A DNA stretch of 64,000 nt, taken from the NCBI RefSeq assembly GCF_002157685.2, contig NZ_AP026738.1:2666001-2730000 (forward strand), read 5' to 3'. Under the pieces are notes generated by a model. That model was not told where the DNA came from. It was given only the letters and a program-made list of their open reading frames with translations, and did no database searches. The position numbers were made by a program, and so were the translations under genes. This stretch comes from Comamonas thiooxydans. Its GTDB lineage: Bacteria > Pseudomonadota > Gammaproteobacteria > Burkholderiales > Burkholderiaceae_C. Below are positions 8,445 through 16,616 of the stretch, in pieces; positions within the stretch are counted from its first letter, which is position 1, and each line of letters starts with the position of its first letter.

Positions 8445-9041
8445 TCAGTTGGCGGGCCGAAGATCGATAAATTGAAATCCGAGGGGGTTTGAAGCTACGA
8501 CTGCCGTGGCGATCTCCCCCTGCTTAGCAATTCGCCAAACTTTTTCTGAAACACAAGGGCTTATTTCCACTTGCGGGGTAGAAGCGATTAGCTTTAGTCG
8601 ATAGCGGCAACCTTTACCTTCGTGCGGTGGGTACACGAATTGCACAGTTGTTTGAGTCTCATGCGAAGCAACAACGAACTGAAGGATTGCTGCAGCGATG
8701 CCGAAGGTAGCCATCCATCCGGCGATGAAAGTCACCATTGCACCCAGAAGCACAAAAAAGGCCCGTCGAGTTGGGCCAAAACGATTGAATGGAGCATCTG
8801 GGTTTGCATCACGAAAGAGTGCATAGGCACTCACAAAGGACACAAAAATTCCAGCGATCACCGCAGCTTGATGCGTAGAGTCACTTGGCAGGAAATTTCG
8901 ACGGTTAAGCCCAGCCCATATTCCAATACAAATGATTGCCAGCAGGAAGACCGTGAACTGTTTTGCTCGTCGTGAATCCCCGCTTCGGAATATAAAACCC
9001 ATTCTGCCCCCATAAAGTGATGACCAGATCACATTAGTCAT
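8445..9041 (-). CDS. Hypothetical inner-membrane protein
   Basis: A 198-residue protein I do not recognise. Three hydrophobic segments are visible (about residues 28-45, 60-77 and 93-125). A soluble C-terminal part follows, with two cysteines in GKGCRYRLKL and EISPCVSEK. Base composition is visibly more AT-rich than the genes after 16 kb. The start is uncertain: ATG 9041 has no ribosome site, while ATG 9002 is preceded by GGGGG and is a good alternative. It lies alone between two family 1 repeats (8405 and 9083). Confidence 0.6.
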   Translation of the reverse strand: MTNVIWSSLYGGRMGFIFRSGDSRRAKQFTVFLLAIICIGIWAGLNRRNFLPSDSTHQAAVIAGIFVSFVSAYALFRDANPDAPFNRFGPTRRAFFVLLGAMVTFIAGWMATFGIAAAILQFVVASHETQTTVQFVYPPHEGKGCRYRLKLIASTPQVEISPCVSEKVWRIAKQGEIATAVVASNPLGFQFIDLRPAN

Positions 9042-9082
9042 TCAGCAAATGATGCAGCATAGCTTGCATCTTGCCATTTCAA

Positions 9083-9140
9083 GCGGCTGCTCTTGGCCGA
9101 TCTGCGACTGTCGCTGAACGACCCTGAGCGGTCAGTCACA
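9083..9140 (+). repeat. Dispersed repeat family 1, copy D
   Basis: CGGCTGCTCTTGGCC, then the core GATCTGCGACTGTCGCTGA, then ACGACCCTGAGCGGTCAGT. Same orientation as copies A-C. It separates the two hypothetical membrane-protein genes. Confidence 0.85.
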
Positions 9141-9213
9141 AATGGCGGATTCATTTGGCTCCGTTGGCGACCTGTTGCACTTATAGGTAGGCCGTGATTA
9201 CTAAAAAAGAAGC

Positions 9214-9489
9214 TTATTTCAATCCCTTTGTAGGACCCATGCGCCATGCGGCCCACATTGACACTAGAGCAAGCAATGTGCAAAACCCCGCAGCGACCAG
9301 AGTGAAGTTGAGCCAAAAGTAGAACGATTCGGGTGCATTAGCCAAAGCAAATTCAGCGGGATTCCGCCCCCCAAGCCTAAGCACTCCAGTTTCAACTGCT
9401 TGGCTGTAAGTGTGAAGACATGCGATGACCCCAGCCATAAAAAAGGCAGCGAAGAATGACAATGAGCGCCGGGTAATAGGCATTTGCAT
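9214..9489 (-). CDS. Small hypothetical membrane protein
   Basis: A 91-residue protein with two strongly hydrophobic segments (about residues 10-30 and 58-82). The first follows a short basic N-terminus (MPITRRS) and could be a signal anchor. No family is recognised. No clear ribosome site precedes the start. A second ATG lies two codons in. It is AT-richer than the core genes and flanked by repeat copies on both sides. Confidence 0.5.
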   Translation of the reverse strand: MQMPITRRSLSFFAAFFMAGVIACLHTYSQAVETGVLRLGGRNPAEFALANAPESFYFWLNFTLVAAGFCTLLALVSMWAAWRMGPTKGLK

Positions 9490-9520
9490 GGGTTAAATAT
9501 CCAAAAAAGACAATGCCAGA

Positions 9521-9567
9521 GTGGCTGCTCCTGGCAGATACTACCGGCAGACACGACCCAAAGCTGT
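9521..9567 (+). repeat. Diverged copy of dispersed repeat family 1 (copy G)
   Basis: GTGGCTGCTCCTGGCAGAT is followed by ACACGACCCAAAGC. The outer parts match family 1, while the central core is degraded. Same orientation as the others. Confidence 0.5.
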
Positions 9568-9620
9568 CTTTTATAAAGCAGGGTAGAACGATACCAAAAG
9601 CTCGAAGGAGGTTACTCCGA

Positions 9621-9670
9621 ATGCCTGCTTCTGGCCGATCTGAGACTGTAGCTGATCGTCTCTAAGCAGC
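9621..9670 (+). repeat. Dispersed repeat family 1, copy E (three core mismatches)
   Basis: ATGCCTGCTTCTGGCC leads into GATCTGAGACTGTAGCTGA, which differs from the core at two positions, then TCGTCTCTAAGC. Same orientation. It marks the right edge of the repeat-punctuated region. Confidence 0.7.
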
Positions 9671-9695
9671 CTCACGAATATGTGCGACATGGCAG

Positions 9696-11114
9696 TCACT
9701 TAGGGATCCGCTCCATTCTGCTGGACAGAATTGCTGCGACTGCAGGTGCGACCGCAAACGATGCGAACAAGACCAATGCCGTCGACTTCGCGCCATCGAC
9801 CCCGCCGGGTTCGGTCAATCCAGCCAGATTGGCAACCACACCGGCGATGGCAGCGGCCAGGGCCGTGGCATACAGTTGAACCGTGGTGATGGAGGAAGAC
9901 GCGAGCGTCTCTTCTCCCGAAGTGGCCACGGAAAACACGCGTGTCAGCAAGTGAGGCCAACTCAGGCCGATACCGAACCCCACGGCGGCGAGGGCTACCC
10001 CATATGTCACCTTGCCGGCCATAGTGCTGCCCCATGTCACGCTGGGGAGCATGACAGCCAGGCTCAGCAATGCAGCCAGCACGATCAACGGACCAAACCG
10101 TATAAAGCGGTAGGCGGCACGGCCTTCCCCGCGTCCTGCGCTGTATAGCGAAGCCAGCGTCCATCCGCCCGCCATCATGGCGGTCATGTAGCCCGCAGCC
10201 AAAGGCGTCATCTGATGGATCACCTGCAAGAAATACGGCACGAAAATCTCGGTCGTCAACCCAATGACAAGCAGAACCATCATGGCGTAGACCACCCCAA
10301 GGGGGGCTGACAACGACCAGGCTCCCGACGGCAGCAGCTTGACGCTGCCCAGCCTGTCCCTCTTCGCAATGACAAGGACCAGGACCATGCCTGCCGCAAT
10401 GCCGGCCATATTCCAAACAAGGCTCTCGCTCAGACTGGCAGTGGAGATTGCCAGCACCGACAGGACCAGCAGGGTGATCGACAGCCAAGGCAGAGGCCCG
10501 GAGGCTCCGGCTGCAGGCGTGCGGCTTTGAACCTGGCTTGCCACGATTGCCGCCAGCAGCAGCGCAATTGGCAACAACACCCAGAATGCCAACCGCCATT
10601 GGCCGCTTTGCGCGAAGACACCGCCCACGGCCGGGCCGCACAGGGTCGCCACACCCCACATGCCCGACACCAGGGCCATGGCTCTCGGCCACAAAGGCGC
10701 CTCAAACACCACGCGGATCAGGGCATAGCTGAGTGCGAACAACACGCCGCCCCCCAGCCCCTGCACGGCTCGCCCAAGCAGCAGGACAGGCATCGACGGA
10801 GCCAGTGCGCAGCATGCTGCGCCCAGCGAAAAGATGGCAAGCGCCGATAGATAGGCCATGCGTGGCCCCAGCGCATCGATGAACTTGGCAGAGACGGCCG
10901 ATCCGACAATGGACGCCACCACGAACAGGGTCGTGTTCCAGGCGTAATACTCCAGCCCGCCGATTTCTTGAATGATGCTGGGCAGGATGGTCGTGACCAC
11001 GTAGATATTGATCGCATGCAATGCAACCCCACCCGCCAGAGCAATGGATCGAAGCCCATTGCGTCCCTGCAGCAACTCACTCCACGATGCGGCTTTCTCA
11101 CCGACTGATTCCAT
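9696..11114 (-). CDS. MFS drug/metabolite exporter (14-TM DHA2-like)
   Basis: A 472-residue major-facilitator transporter with 12-14 hydrophobic segments. RAVQGLGGGVLFALSYALI and SGMWGVATLCGPAVGGV (motif C, antiporter signature) point to the DHA2 exporter group. ATG 11114 is chosen because GAAGGAGG lies seven bases upstream; a frame five codons longer would include that ribosome site. It is divergent from an ArsR-rhodanese regulator gene and shares a palindromic promoter region with it. The substrate cannot be inferred. Confidence 0.88.
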   Translation of the reverse strand: MESVGEKAASWSELLQGRNGLRSIALAGGVALHAINIYVVTTILPSIIQEIGGLEYYAWNTTLFVVASIVGSAVSAKFIDALGPRMAYLSALAIFSLGAACCALAPSMPVLLLGRAVQGLGGGVLFALSYALIRVVFEAPLWPRAMALVSGMWGVATLCGPAVGGVFAQSGQWRLAFWVLLPIALLLAAIVASQVQSRTPAAGASGPLPWLSITLLVLSVLAISTASLSESLVWNMAGIAAGMVLVLVIAKRDRLGSVKLLPSGAWSLSAPLGVVYAMMVLLVIGLTTEIFVPYFLQVIHQMTPLAAGYMTAMMAGGWTLASLYSAGRGEGRAAYRFIRFGPLIVLAALLSLAVMLPSVTWGSTMAGKVTYGVALAAVGFGIGLSWPHLLTRVFSVATSGEETLASSSITTVQLYATALAAAIAGVVANLAGLTEPGGVDGAKSTALVLFASFAVAPAVAAILSSRMERIPK

Positions 11115-11131
11115 CGATACCTCCTTCAAAC

Positions 11132-11157
11132 ATCATTCCATTAATTGTTGAAATGAT
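11132..11157 (+). promoter_or_regulatory. Candidate shared operator between MFS gene and ArsR-rhodanese gene
   Basis: A 26-bp imperfect palindrome with perfect ends ATCATT and AATGAT around an AT-rich centre. It lies between the two divergent genes, 17 bp from the MFS start and 23 bp from the regulator start. ArsR-family repressors bind such AT-rich palindromes, so autoregulation plus control of the exporter is likely. Confidence 0.5.
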
Positions 11158-11180
11158 ATGAGAGTGGTATCTTGGCGTCA

Positions 11181-11858
11181 ATGAAGACCACAATGAGCGC
11201 GACCCTGTCCCCCCTTGAATCACTGGATGACCTGGCCAATGTCGCCAAGACGCTCGGGCATGCCCATCGGCTGGCGCTGCTGGAAGCGATCTTTAAGCGG
11301 GAGAGCTCCGTGGAACAGCTGGCTGAGGACGCCGGGCTCTCCATTACCAATGCATCCCAGCACCTGAAGCAATTGCGACAGGCGGGATTGATTCAGTCGC
11401 GGCGCGATGGAAAGCAGGTGCTGTATCGCGTCGGCAGCGGTCCCGTCGCCAACCTGCTTGCGGCGCTACGCGACTATGTTTCCCACCAGCAGGCTGACAT
11501 GCAGCGCATCATTTCGGACAGCATCCAGCGTCCGGAACAACTGGAGGGCGTTTCCATCGAGCAATTGCTCGAAAAATTGGAGAACGGGGCGCTACTTCTG
11601 GATGTCCGGTCTCACCAGGACTATGAGAGTGGACACATCCCGGGTGCGATCAATATTCCGACCGAGGAGCTTGATCAACACCTTGCCCAATTGCCGCGCA
11701 ACCAGGAAATCCTCGCCTATTGCGGCGGCCGCTATTGCGTGCTCTCGATAGAGGCCGTGGCCTGGCTACGCGCCCAGGGATTCCAGGCGGACCGGGTGTA
11801 TGACGGCTTTCCCGGGTGGTGGGCTGCCGGGATGCGTGTGGAGACGATAAGACACTAG
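11181..11858 (+). CDS. ArsR-type regulator fused to rhodanese domain
   Basis: A 225-residue two-domain protein. Residues about 15-90 form an ArsR winged helix (AEDAGLSITNASQHLKQLRQ as recognition region). Residues about 125-220 form a single rhodanese domain with LLLDVRSHQDYESGHIPGA and the active-site loop AYCGGRYCVLS, whose first Cys is the expected persulfide-carrying residue. Such fusions are thought to sense sulfur or redox state. Starts at TTG 11172 and ATG 11193 are also possible; a purine-rich GAGAGTGG lies upstream. It is divergent from the MFS exporter at 9696-11114. Confidence 0.9.
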   Translation: MKTTMSATLSPLESLDDLANVAKTLGHAHRLALLEAIFKRESSVEQLAEDAGLSITNASQHLKQLRQAGLIQSRRDGKQVLYRVGSGPVANLLAALRDYVSHQQADMQRIISDSIQRPEQLEGVSIEQLLEKLENGALLLDVRSHQDYESGHIPGAINIPTEELDQHLAQLPRNQEILAYCGGRYCVLSIEAVAWLRAQGFQADRVYDGFPGWWAAGMRVETIRH

Positions 11859-12163
11859 GGCTGTTGTGCCTTGGCGACCTAATGGCGTCCATTCAGGTCC
11901 GCTGTTCCTTGCCGTCATCGACTGCTCGTGGCCTTCGGTGACAGCAGACTCCTCTGGCTGGGCTCGCGTAGCGGGTGTCTGCATCCTGGCATATCTGTGT
12001 ACTCACACTACCAGCCAAAGCCGCCGTTCACAGTTGTATGAGGAATGGCTGGTTCCAGCATAAGCTGGACATCAGGCGTTGAACTGTGCGTTCGGCCAGA
12101 GGCTGGCGGCCACCAACAGACGCAACTACCAGCGCGCCATGTACGGTGCTGCCAAAGTCTCGC
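11859..12163. other. Gene-free stretch, no recognisable feature
   Basis: About 300 bases between the convergent ArsR-rhodanese and Rossmann-fold genes. A fragment near 12015 (CAAAGCCGCCGTTCACAG) is faintly like the right end of repeat copy B. No hairpin with a T-run was found. Confidence 0.5.
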
Positions 12164-12835
12164 TCAGCGCTCGTCGTCCATCCTGGCAAGCACGTTGGAA
12201 GCCAGCACGACCACGCCTTCAGCCGCAGGCACGGTCTTGACCAGCGACTGCGCGACCGCCCGCGCACGCACTGGTCGATAGGTTCCGGGTAGGAGCGGCG
12301 CGAGCAGCTTCCCGATCGGGATCATGATCAGTTCACCGATGCGCGTCGGCTGCTGCAGGCCATTCCGGTAGTCCAGCAACAGTGAGGGTTGCGCGATCAC
12401 CAGTGTCGTCAGCCCCATCGCTTTGAGGGCGTCCTCCAACTCACCCTTGACGCGGTTGTAGAACACGGAGGATTTCGCATTCGCCCCCACGGCGCTGACC
12501 AGTCCCACGCGACGGGCTCCCGCGGTGAACGCTGCCTTGGCTACCGCCAGATTGGCCTCCAGATCGACCGCACGGAACGCTGCTTCACTGCCGGCCACCT
12601 TGATCGTGGTGCCGAGCGCCAGATACACCTCGTCGACCTGCGGCAGCGCGGGCAAGCGGCTGAAATCCACGATGTGAACCTGAAGCCTGGGGTGGCGGAC
12701 ACTCAATGGCCGACGGCTCAGGGCATGCACTTCGGAGACCGTCTGGTCGGCCAGCAGGGCCTGAAGCATCAGGCCGCCCACCAGTCCCGTGGCGCCGGCC
12801 AGCAGCACTTTTCGTTGATCGACAAGCGTGGTCAA
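12164..12835 (-). CDS. NAD(P)-binding Rossmann-fold protein (TIP30/HTATIP2-like SDR)
   Basis: A 223-residue atypical short-chain dehydrogenase-like protein. The N-terminal nucleotide-binding motif is LLAGATGLVGG. YNRVKGELEDALKAMG contains the YxxxK pair, and RPVRARAVAQSL is typical of the HTATIP2/YbjT-like group. Catalysis is not proven for most relatives, and the substrate is unknown. It follows the broken AraC gene on the same strand by 13 bp, so the two probably formed an operon. Confidence 0.82.
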   Translation of the reverse strand: MTTLVDQRKVLLAGATGLVGGLMLQALLADQTVSEVHALSRRPLSVRHPRLQVHIVDFSRLPALPQVDEVYLALGTTIKVAGSEAAFRAVDLEANLAVAKAAFTAGARRVGLVSAVGANAKSSVFYNRVKGELEDALKAMGLTTLVIAQPSLLLDYRNGLQQPTRIGELIMIPIGKLLAPLLPGTYRPVRARAVAQSLVKTVPAAEGVVVLASNVLARMDDER

Positions 12836-12848
12836 GGTGTGTTTCTCC

Positions 12849-13760
12849 TCAGTTCAGACACATGGCATGGCGGGCGCTGTGGGGCGTCTGCCCGGTCCAG
12901 TCCTGAAATGCTCGATAGAAGGAATTGGGATCTTTGAAGCCGAGCAGGAAGGCGATCTCCGCGCCGGACATCGTGGTGTTTCCCAGGTAGTGGCGGGCCA
13001 GGTTCTCCCGCGTCGAATTGACCAAGGCCCGAAAATTTTCTCCCTCGTCTTCAAGGCGACGCTGTAGCGTACGCTTGCTCAAGCCCAGGCGCCCGGCGGT
13101 CCTCTCGATGGTTGCCTCGTTGTCGGGCAGCAGTTCCAGCAGGACGGCACGCACGCGTTCCGCCGTCGTCGTCGCATCGAGTTCGCTGAGCCGGCGGCGC
13201 AGATCAGGCTCGAACAGGCGCCACATGCCATCGTTGACCGTGAGAAACGGACGCGAATGTGATGCTCGGATTCGCCCCCTGTTGTACGGGGGCACAGAAG
13301 AAACTCTCGTAACGCCGGGCATAGGCAGCAGGCGGAAGTTGCGGAAGCGCCACCCGCAGCGCCTGGACGGACTCGCGGGTCGCGAGTCGGGCCAACCGCA
13401 GGAAAAATGCGATCTCGGCCACTTGCAACGAGTACGGCACGTCGGTCTGCACCGGCAGCCAGCGAGGCGCTTTACGGCCTGCATGAAATTGTCGCTACAC
13501 AGCGCCGTGAATAGGGGCGGATCGAAGGACTCGGCCGAGAGGGTTTCGACGAGGTGCAAGGGAAACATGACATCACCCGCCTCAGCCTCCAAAGCGTTCC
13601 AGAAATGGAAACAGTCTTCAGTGGGAAGCCCGCGTCTGCCACGGGAAAGCAAATCGTCGGGAAGCCCGGCCCGACGCAACACATGGCCGGGTTGGACACC
13701 CAGGTCCTTCAGCAAGGCCTGCCAGCCGATGTCCACCGAAAAAATTATGTTTTGCGCCAT
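12849..13760 (-). pseudogene. AraC-family regulator with two compensating frameshifts
   Basis: The N-terminal arabinose-binding-type region (to about residue 100) and the C-terminal helix-turn-helix (LGLSKRTLQRRLEDEGENF, FLLGFKDPNSFYRAFQDWTG) are family-like. The middle, encoded at roughly 13250-13470, is nonsense in this frame (CRCRPTCRTRCKW). The adjacent frame at 13204-13452 instead encodes the expected VPYSLQVAEIAFFLRLARLA and YARRYESFFCAPVQQGANPS. One shift near 13470, probably with a small deletion, is undone by a second near 13250, so no stop codon reveals the damage. The product should be non-functional unless these are sequencing errors. Confidence 0.75.
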
Positions 13761-14246
13761 CAGGACTCCATCGTCATTCAACGGGGGCTACCTGCCTCAG
13801 TCAAGCCACACACAAAGTATAGAGAAGCCGCGTTCCGTGGTTAGTTCAAAGCGCGCCACATAGGCAGCCAACTGCGCCGCCACAGTAGGCACTGAGCCAC
13901 CAGGGGACGGACTGGCGCCGCTTGCATCAAGACAAGGTAGTCGATGGCTTTCGCCAAGCCTATCCCGATGCGGAAATCCTGAGGCCCGAGGGCGGCAAGT
14001 ATCCGCATTCCGAAGTCACGCTGATCACAGGGGTTGAGCCTGGCAGCTACGCCACTTCGCATGAAGCGTTGAGCCTGCTCCTCGACGAGGTGCCGCTCGA
14101 CCTGCCGGCCAACGCCGCGGACCTCTTCCCCGGTGCCGTCGAGTTCGCCAACACGCAGTTACTCGGTGCGCTCGCCAGCGCAATCCTGATCGATGAAGAC
14201 ACCAAGAAGGCCCATCAGGTTCTGCTTGATTTTCAAATCACTACTC

Positions 14247-14276
14247 TTGAAATTTACATTAGTGCTAATGTATTAT
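14247..14276 (+). promoter_or_regulatory. Promoter of MarR operon
   Basis: TTGAAA (14247-14252), an 18-bp spacer and TATTAT (14271-14276). The predicted +1 is about 14283, one base before the marR-type ATG, and there is no Shine-Dalgarno sequence. This suggests a leaderless transcript. The operator at 14255-14272 fills the spacer. Confidence 0.65.
14255..14272 (+). promoter_or_regulatory. MarR-type operator
   Basis: Perfect 18-bp inverted repeat TACATTAG-TG-CTAATGTA lying between the -35 and -10 hexamers. Size and position match MarR-family autoregulation by promoter occlusion; the adjacent gene encodes a MarR protein. Confidence 0.7.
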
Positions 14277-14283
14277 TCAAAAA

Positions 14284-14763
14284 ATGAACTTCAAGAAAAA
14301 CCCAGGATTAGGCGAGCTCCTGCGTTACGTCGGCGAATTGGTCGAGCAGGGAGCGCAGGAACATTACCGAACAATGAGCCTGAACTACCGGCCTCGCTAT
14401 ACACCCATTCTTCGAGCGCTACAGGCGGGGATGCACACGGTCACGGATATCACCACAAGTACTCATCTGACGCAGGGTGCCATCAGCCAGACTATCGCCC
14501 TTCTAGAAAGCGACAACCTCATTACGCGCTATGCGGTCAACGATGGACGTAAGAGTGGCATCCAACTCACGGCTACTGGCAGAAGCCTCGTAGCCAAACT
14601 CGAACATCACTGGCTTGCGACCTTCGCCGCGATTGCCACGCTTGAAGAAGAAATAGGCTTTCCACTAAGGGAAGTGTTGGAAAAAACTGCTCAGGCGCTT
14701 GAGGAACAAGGGTTCTCCGCTCGCATCGCGACAGCCAAAAGCGACCTGGTCGGGAGGGAATAA
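14284..14763 (+). CDS. MarR-family transcriptional regulator
   Basis: A 159-residue winged-helix regulator. The DNA-binding region includes TVTDITTSTHLTQGAISQTIALLE (recognition helix) and the wing LITRYAVNDGRKSGIQLTATG, the classical MarR DxRxxxxxLT signature. N- and C-terminal helices would form the dimer interface. It is the first gene of a three-gene operon with a methyltransferase (4-bp gap) and a thioesterase. A perfect palindrome in its own promoter implies self-control. The ligand is probably a substrate of the two enzymes, but it is not identifiable from sequence. Confidence 0.9.
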   Translation: MNFKKNPGLGELLRYVGELVEQGAQEHYRTMSLNYRPRYTPILRALQAGMHTVTDITTSTHLTQGAISQTIALLESDNLITRYAVNDGRKSGIQLTATGRSLVAKLEHHWLATFAAIATLEEEIGFPLREVLEKTAQALEEQGFSARIATAKSDLVGRE

Positions 14764-14767
14764 GACA

Positions 14768-15526
14768 ATGTCAGATCAAGCTACTTCCATTCGCAACTGG
14801 TTTGAGCAAGGTGGTCGAGCCTATGCCCGCTTTCGTCCAGAGTACCCGCCAGAACTGGCTACACATCTTGCCGAGATAGCCCTCGATAATCGACTTGCTG
14901 TTGACGTAGGCTGTGGCAATGGACAACTCACGCAGCTTCTTGCTCCACACTTCGAGGCTCTGATCGGACTTGATCCCAGTGCAGACCAGATTGCGAACGC
15001 CATTCCCCATGAGCGAATCACCTATCAATGTGCACGAGCGGAACAACTGCCACTGGTTGCTGATTGCGCCAGTCTGATTACAGCGGCCCAGGCCGCCCAT
15101 TGGTTCAACCTGCCTGTGTTCTATCAGGAAGTCAGACGGATTGCAGCACCTGAATGTGTGCTGGCATTGATTAGCTATGGAGTTCTGAACCTCGAATCAG
15201 CACTGAACCAGCGATTTCAAAAATTCTACTGGGACGAAATTGGCCCCTACTGGCCTCCTGAACGAAAATTGGTCGATAGTGGTTATGCGACCATAGACTT
15301 TCCCTTTGAGGAGCTGGCCGCCCCAACCTTGGACATCAAAGTCGATTGGCACCTTTCCGAATTTCTGGGATATCTCCTGACTTGGTCAGCAGTTCGCAGC
15401 GCAAAAGAAGCAGGACGGGAAAAAGTGCTGCTTGACTTTGCCGACGACATCTCATCGCTATGGGGTGATGCAAACATCACCCGCGCAATTTCGTGGCCAA
15501 TCAATATGAGGATCGGAAGACTATGA
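14768..15526 (+). CDS. Class I SAM-dependent methyltransferase
   Basis: A 252-residue methyltransferase. Motif I is AVDVGCGNGQLT (about residues 44-55), the acidic loop after strand 2 is LIGLDPS, and DCASLITAAQAAHWFN corresponds to motif IV-V. It belongs to the broad Methyltransf_11 group of small-molecule methylases, whose substrates are hard to predict. A GGGAGGG run precedes the ATG. It is the second gene of the MarR operon and overlaps the thioesterase by ATGA, which implies coordinated expression of the two enzymes. Confidence 0.85.
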   Translation: MSDQATSIRNWFEQGGRAYARFRPEYPPELATHLAEIALDNRLAVDVGCGNGQLTQLLAPHFEALIGLDPSADQIANAIPHERITYQCARAEQLPLVADCASLITAAQAAHWFNLPVFYQEVRRIAAPECVLALISYGVLNLESALNQRFQKFYWDEIGPYWPPERKLVDSGYATIDFPFEELAAPTLDIKVDWHLSEFLGYLLTWSAVRSAKEAGREKVLLDFADDISSLWGDANITRAISWPINMRIGRL

Positions 15527-15978
15527 CAATCCAGGCAGCACCAAGCATTGCCGTAGGGCTTCGTCATATTGAGCACTTCGTCGTCGACACGCGCCACACC
15601 GTCCCTCAGGTCGACACGTCCTGGCTAGGCTTTCAGGAAATGCCGCCAGTGCTGGCAACGGCGATGATGGTGGCCTTTATTGAGCAAACCTGCATTCGAA
15701 GCCTGAGCCCCTTTCTGGAGCCTGGGCAGAAAACAGTTGGCATCCACGTGGATATCAGTCATATCGCTCCGACTCCCATTGGCATGACAGTCACCGCCGA
15801 TGTCGAACTCATCGCAGTCGACGCCAGAACCTTATTGTTCAATGTCTCTTGTCATGACGAGGCTGGCTTGATCGGCAAGGGGACGCACCGGCGTTCGATC
15901 ATCGACGCTACTCGTTTCATGCAACGACTTCAGGATAAGCAAGCTGCTGCAATGGCCCTCAGAGCAGACGTTCGCTAG
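15523..15978 (+). CDS. FlK-like hotdog thioesterase
   Basis: A 151-residue hotdog-fold protein. The segments VLATAMMVAFIEQTC, GIHVDISHIAPTPIG and GLIGKGTHRRSIID match the fluoroacetyl-CoA thioesterase (FlK)-like family, in which the HIAPTPIG stretch precedes a conserved His/Thr pair. FlK hydrolyses fluoroacetyl-CoA, but most relatives have unknown acyl-CoA substrates. Third gene of the MarR operon, coupled by a 4-bp overlap. With the methyltransferase it may detoxify an acyl compound sensed by MarR; this is inference. Confidence 0.8.
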   Translation: MTIQAAPSIAVGLRHIEHFVVDTRHTVPQVDTSWLGFQEMPPVLATAMMVAFIEQTCIRSLSPFLEPGQKTVGIHVDISHIAPTPIGMTVTADVELIAVDARTLLFNVSCHDEAGLIGKGTHRRSIIDATRFMQRLQDKQAAAMALRADVR

Positions 15979-16616
15979 AGAGATTTTTAACGTCTGAATC
16001 GGGTCGGCAACGCCTATTCAAAAGTCACGAGAGCGGACTTTCAGGAGCCCCTCTGGGGCACTGACGACGACGACCTTAAGCCCGTCGTTGAGCGGTCATC
16101 TGCGTCGATGCCCGGATGGCTGGTATGGAGCGGTGACCGTTATGAAGCGTTGCGGCTACGAGCAGCGGCAATCGCTGCAAAGCCGTCCCAAGCCAACGCG
16201 GCTTGGTCGACGGCTCTGGGTCAACAAGAGCCTATCGGGGCACGCAGTAGCAGTCCGTCGCGCTGGTACGCGGAAAACCGCGCAATCGAGCGCCCGGTTC
16301 CGTGGGGGCGGCCGTTCAGGACAGGCAGCGTTCAAGGGTTGTTGTTGGCGGTTGCTGCCGCTCAGTCCCGAGGCCATGAATGATCAGGATCAGCCTAAAG
16401 GATTCGTGCGGAGCTTCGCTGCGGCTGTTTGCTCCGGGCCGGTAGCTTACCTTCCTGAGCTGGCTCGTGTATCGGGCCCTCTGTTTCCTAGTGAATGCAT
16501 GTGTTCACGCTTGCGGGCTATACACCTATGCCTATCTCGAAGATAAGCGATGGACTGTGAAATACAAATGAGCTCCGGCTCGAAGTCTGGGGTCAGCGGT
16601 GTGCTCTTGCCTTCGT
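15979..16616. other. 640-base stretch without a convincing gene
   Basis: Open frames exist on the plus strand (for example 16108-16383 with MPGWLVWSGDRYEALRLRA) but have no family resemblance and no ribosome sites. The stretch may hold a decayed gene. It marks the change from the accessory region to ordinary chromosome. No tRNA or integrase remnant was found. Confidence 0.5.

Larger units (their letters stand above)
13889..14287 (+). pseudogene. Remnant of a coding region, possibly aldehyde-dehydrogenase-like
   Basis: The frame carries natural-looking protein: WRRLHQDKVVDGFRQAYPDA, then EVTLITGVEPGSYATSHEA and AVEFANTQLLGALASAILID. The last piece faintly resembles the C-terminal part of some PF00171 aldehyde dehydrogenases. 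There is no proper start. The tail from about 14225 runs into the promoter of the next gene, so the end looks truncated. The family guess is weak; the coding-remnant call is somewhat stronger. Confidence 0.3.

Noticed and set aside
9038..9316. Minus-strand 92-residue open frame
   Set aside because: Runs across repeat copy D and overlaps the better small membrane gene at 9214-9489; no ribosome site.
3755..9670. Family 1 repeats as integron attC sites
   Set aside because: No GTTRRRY/RYYYAAC core-site pair and no integrase in the window; genes between copies are on both strands. The cassette-like spacing is reported, but not as an integron.
16088..16546. 152-residue plus-strand open frame
   Set aside because: Cys/Arg-rich random-looking sequence, no family feature and no ribosome site.
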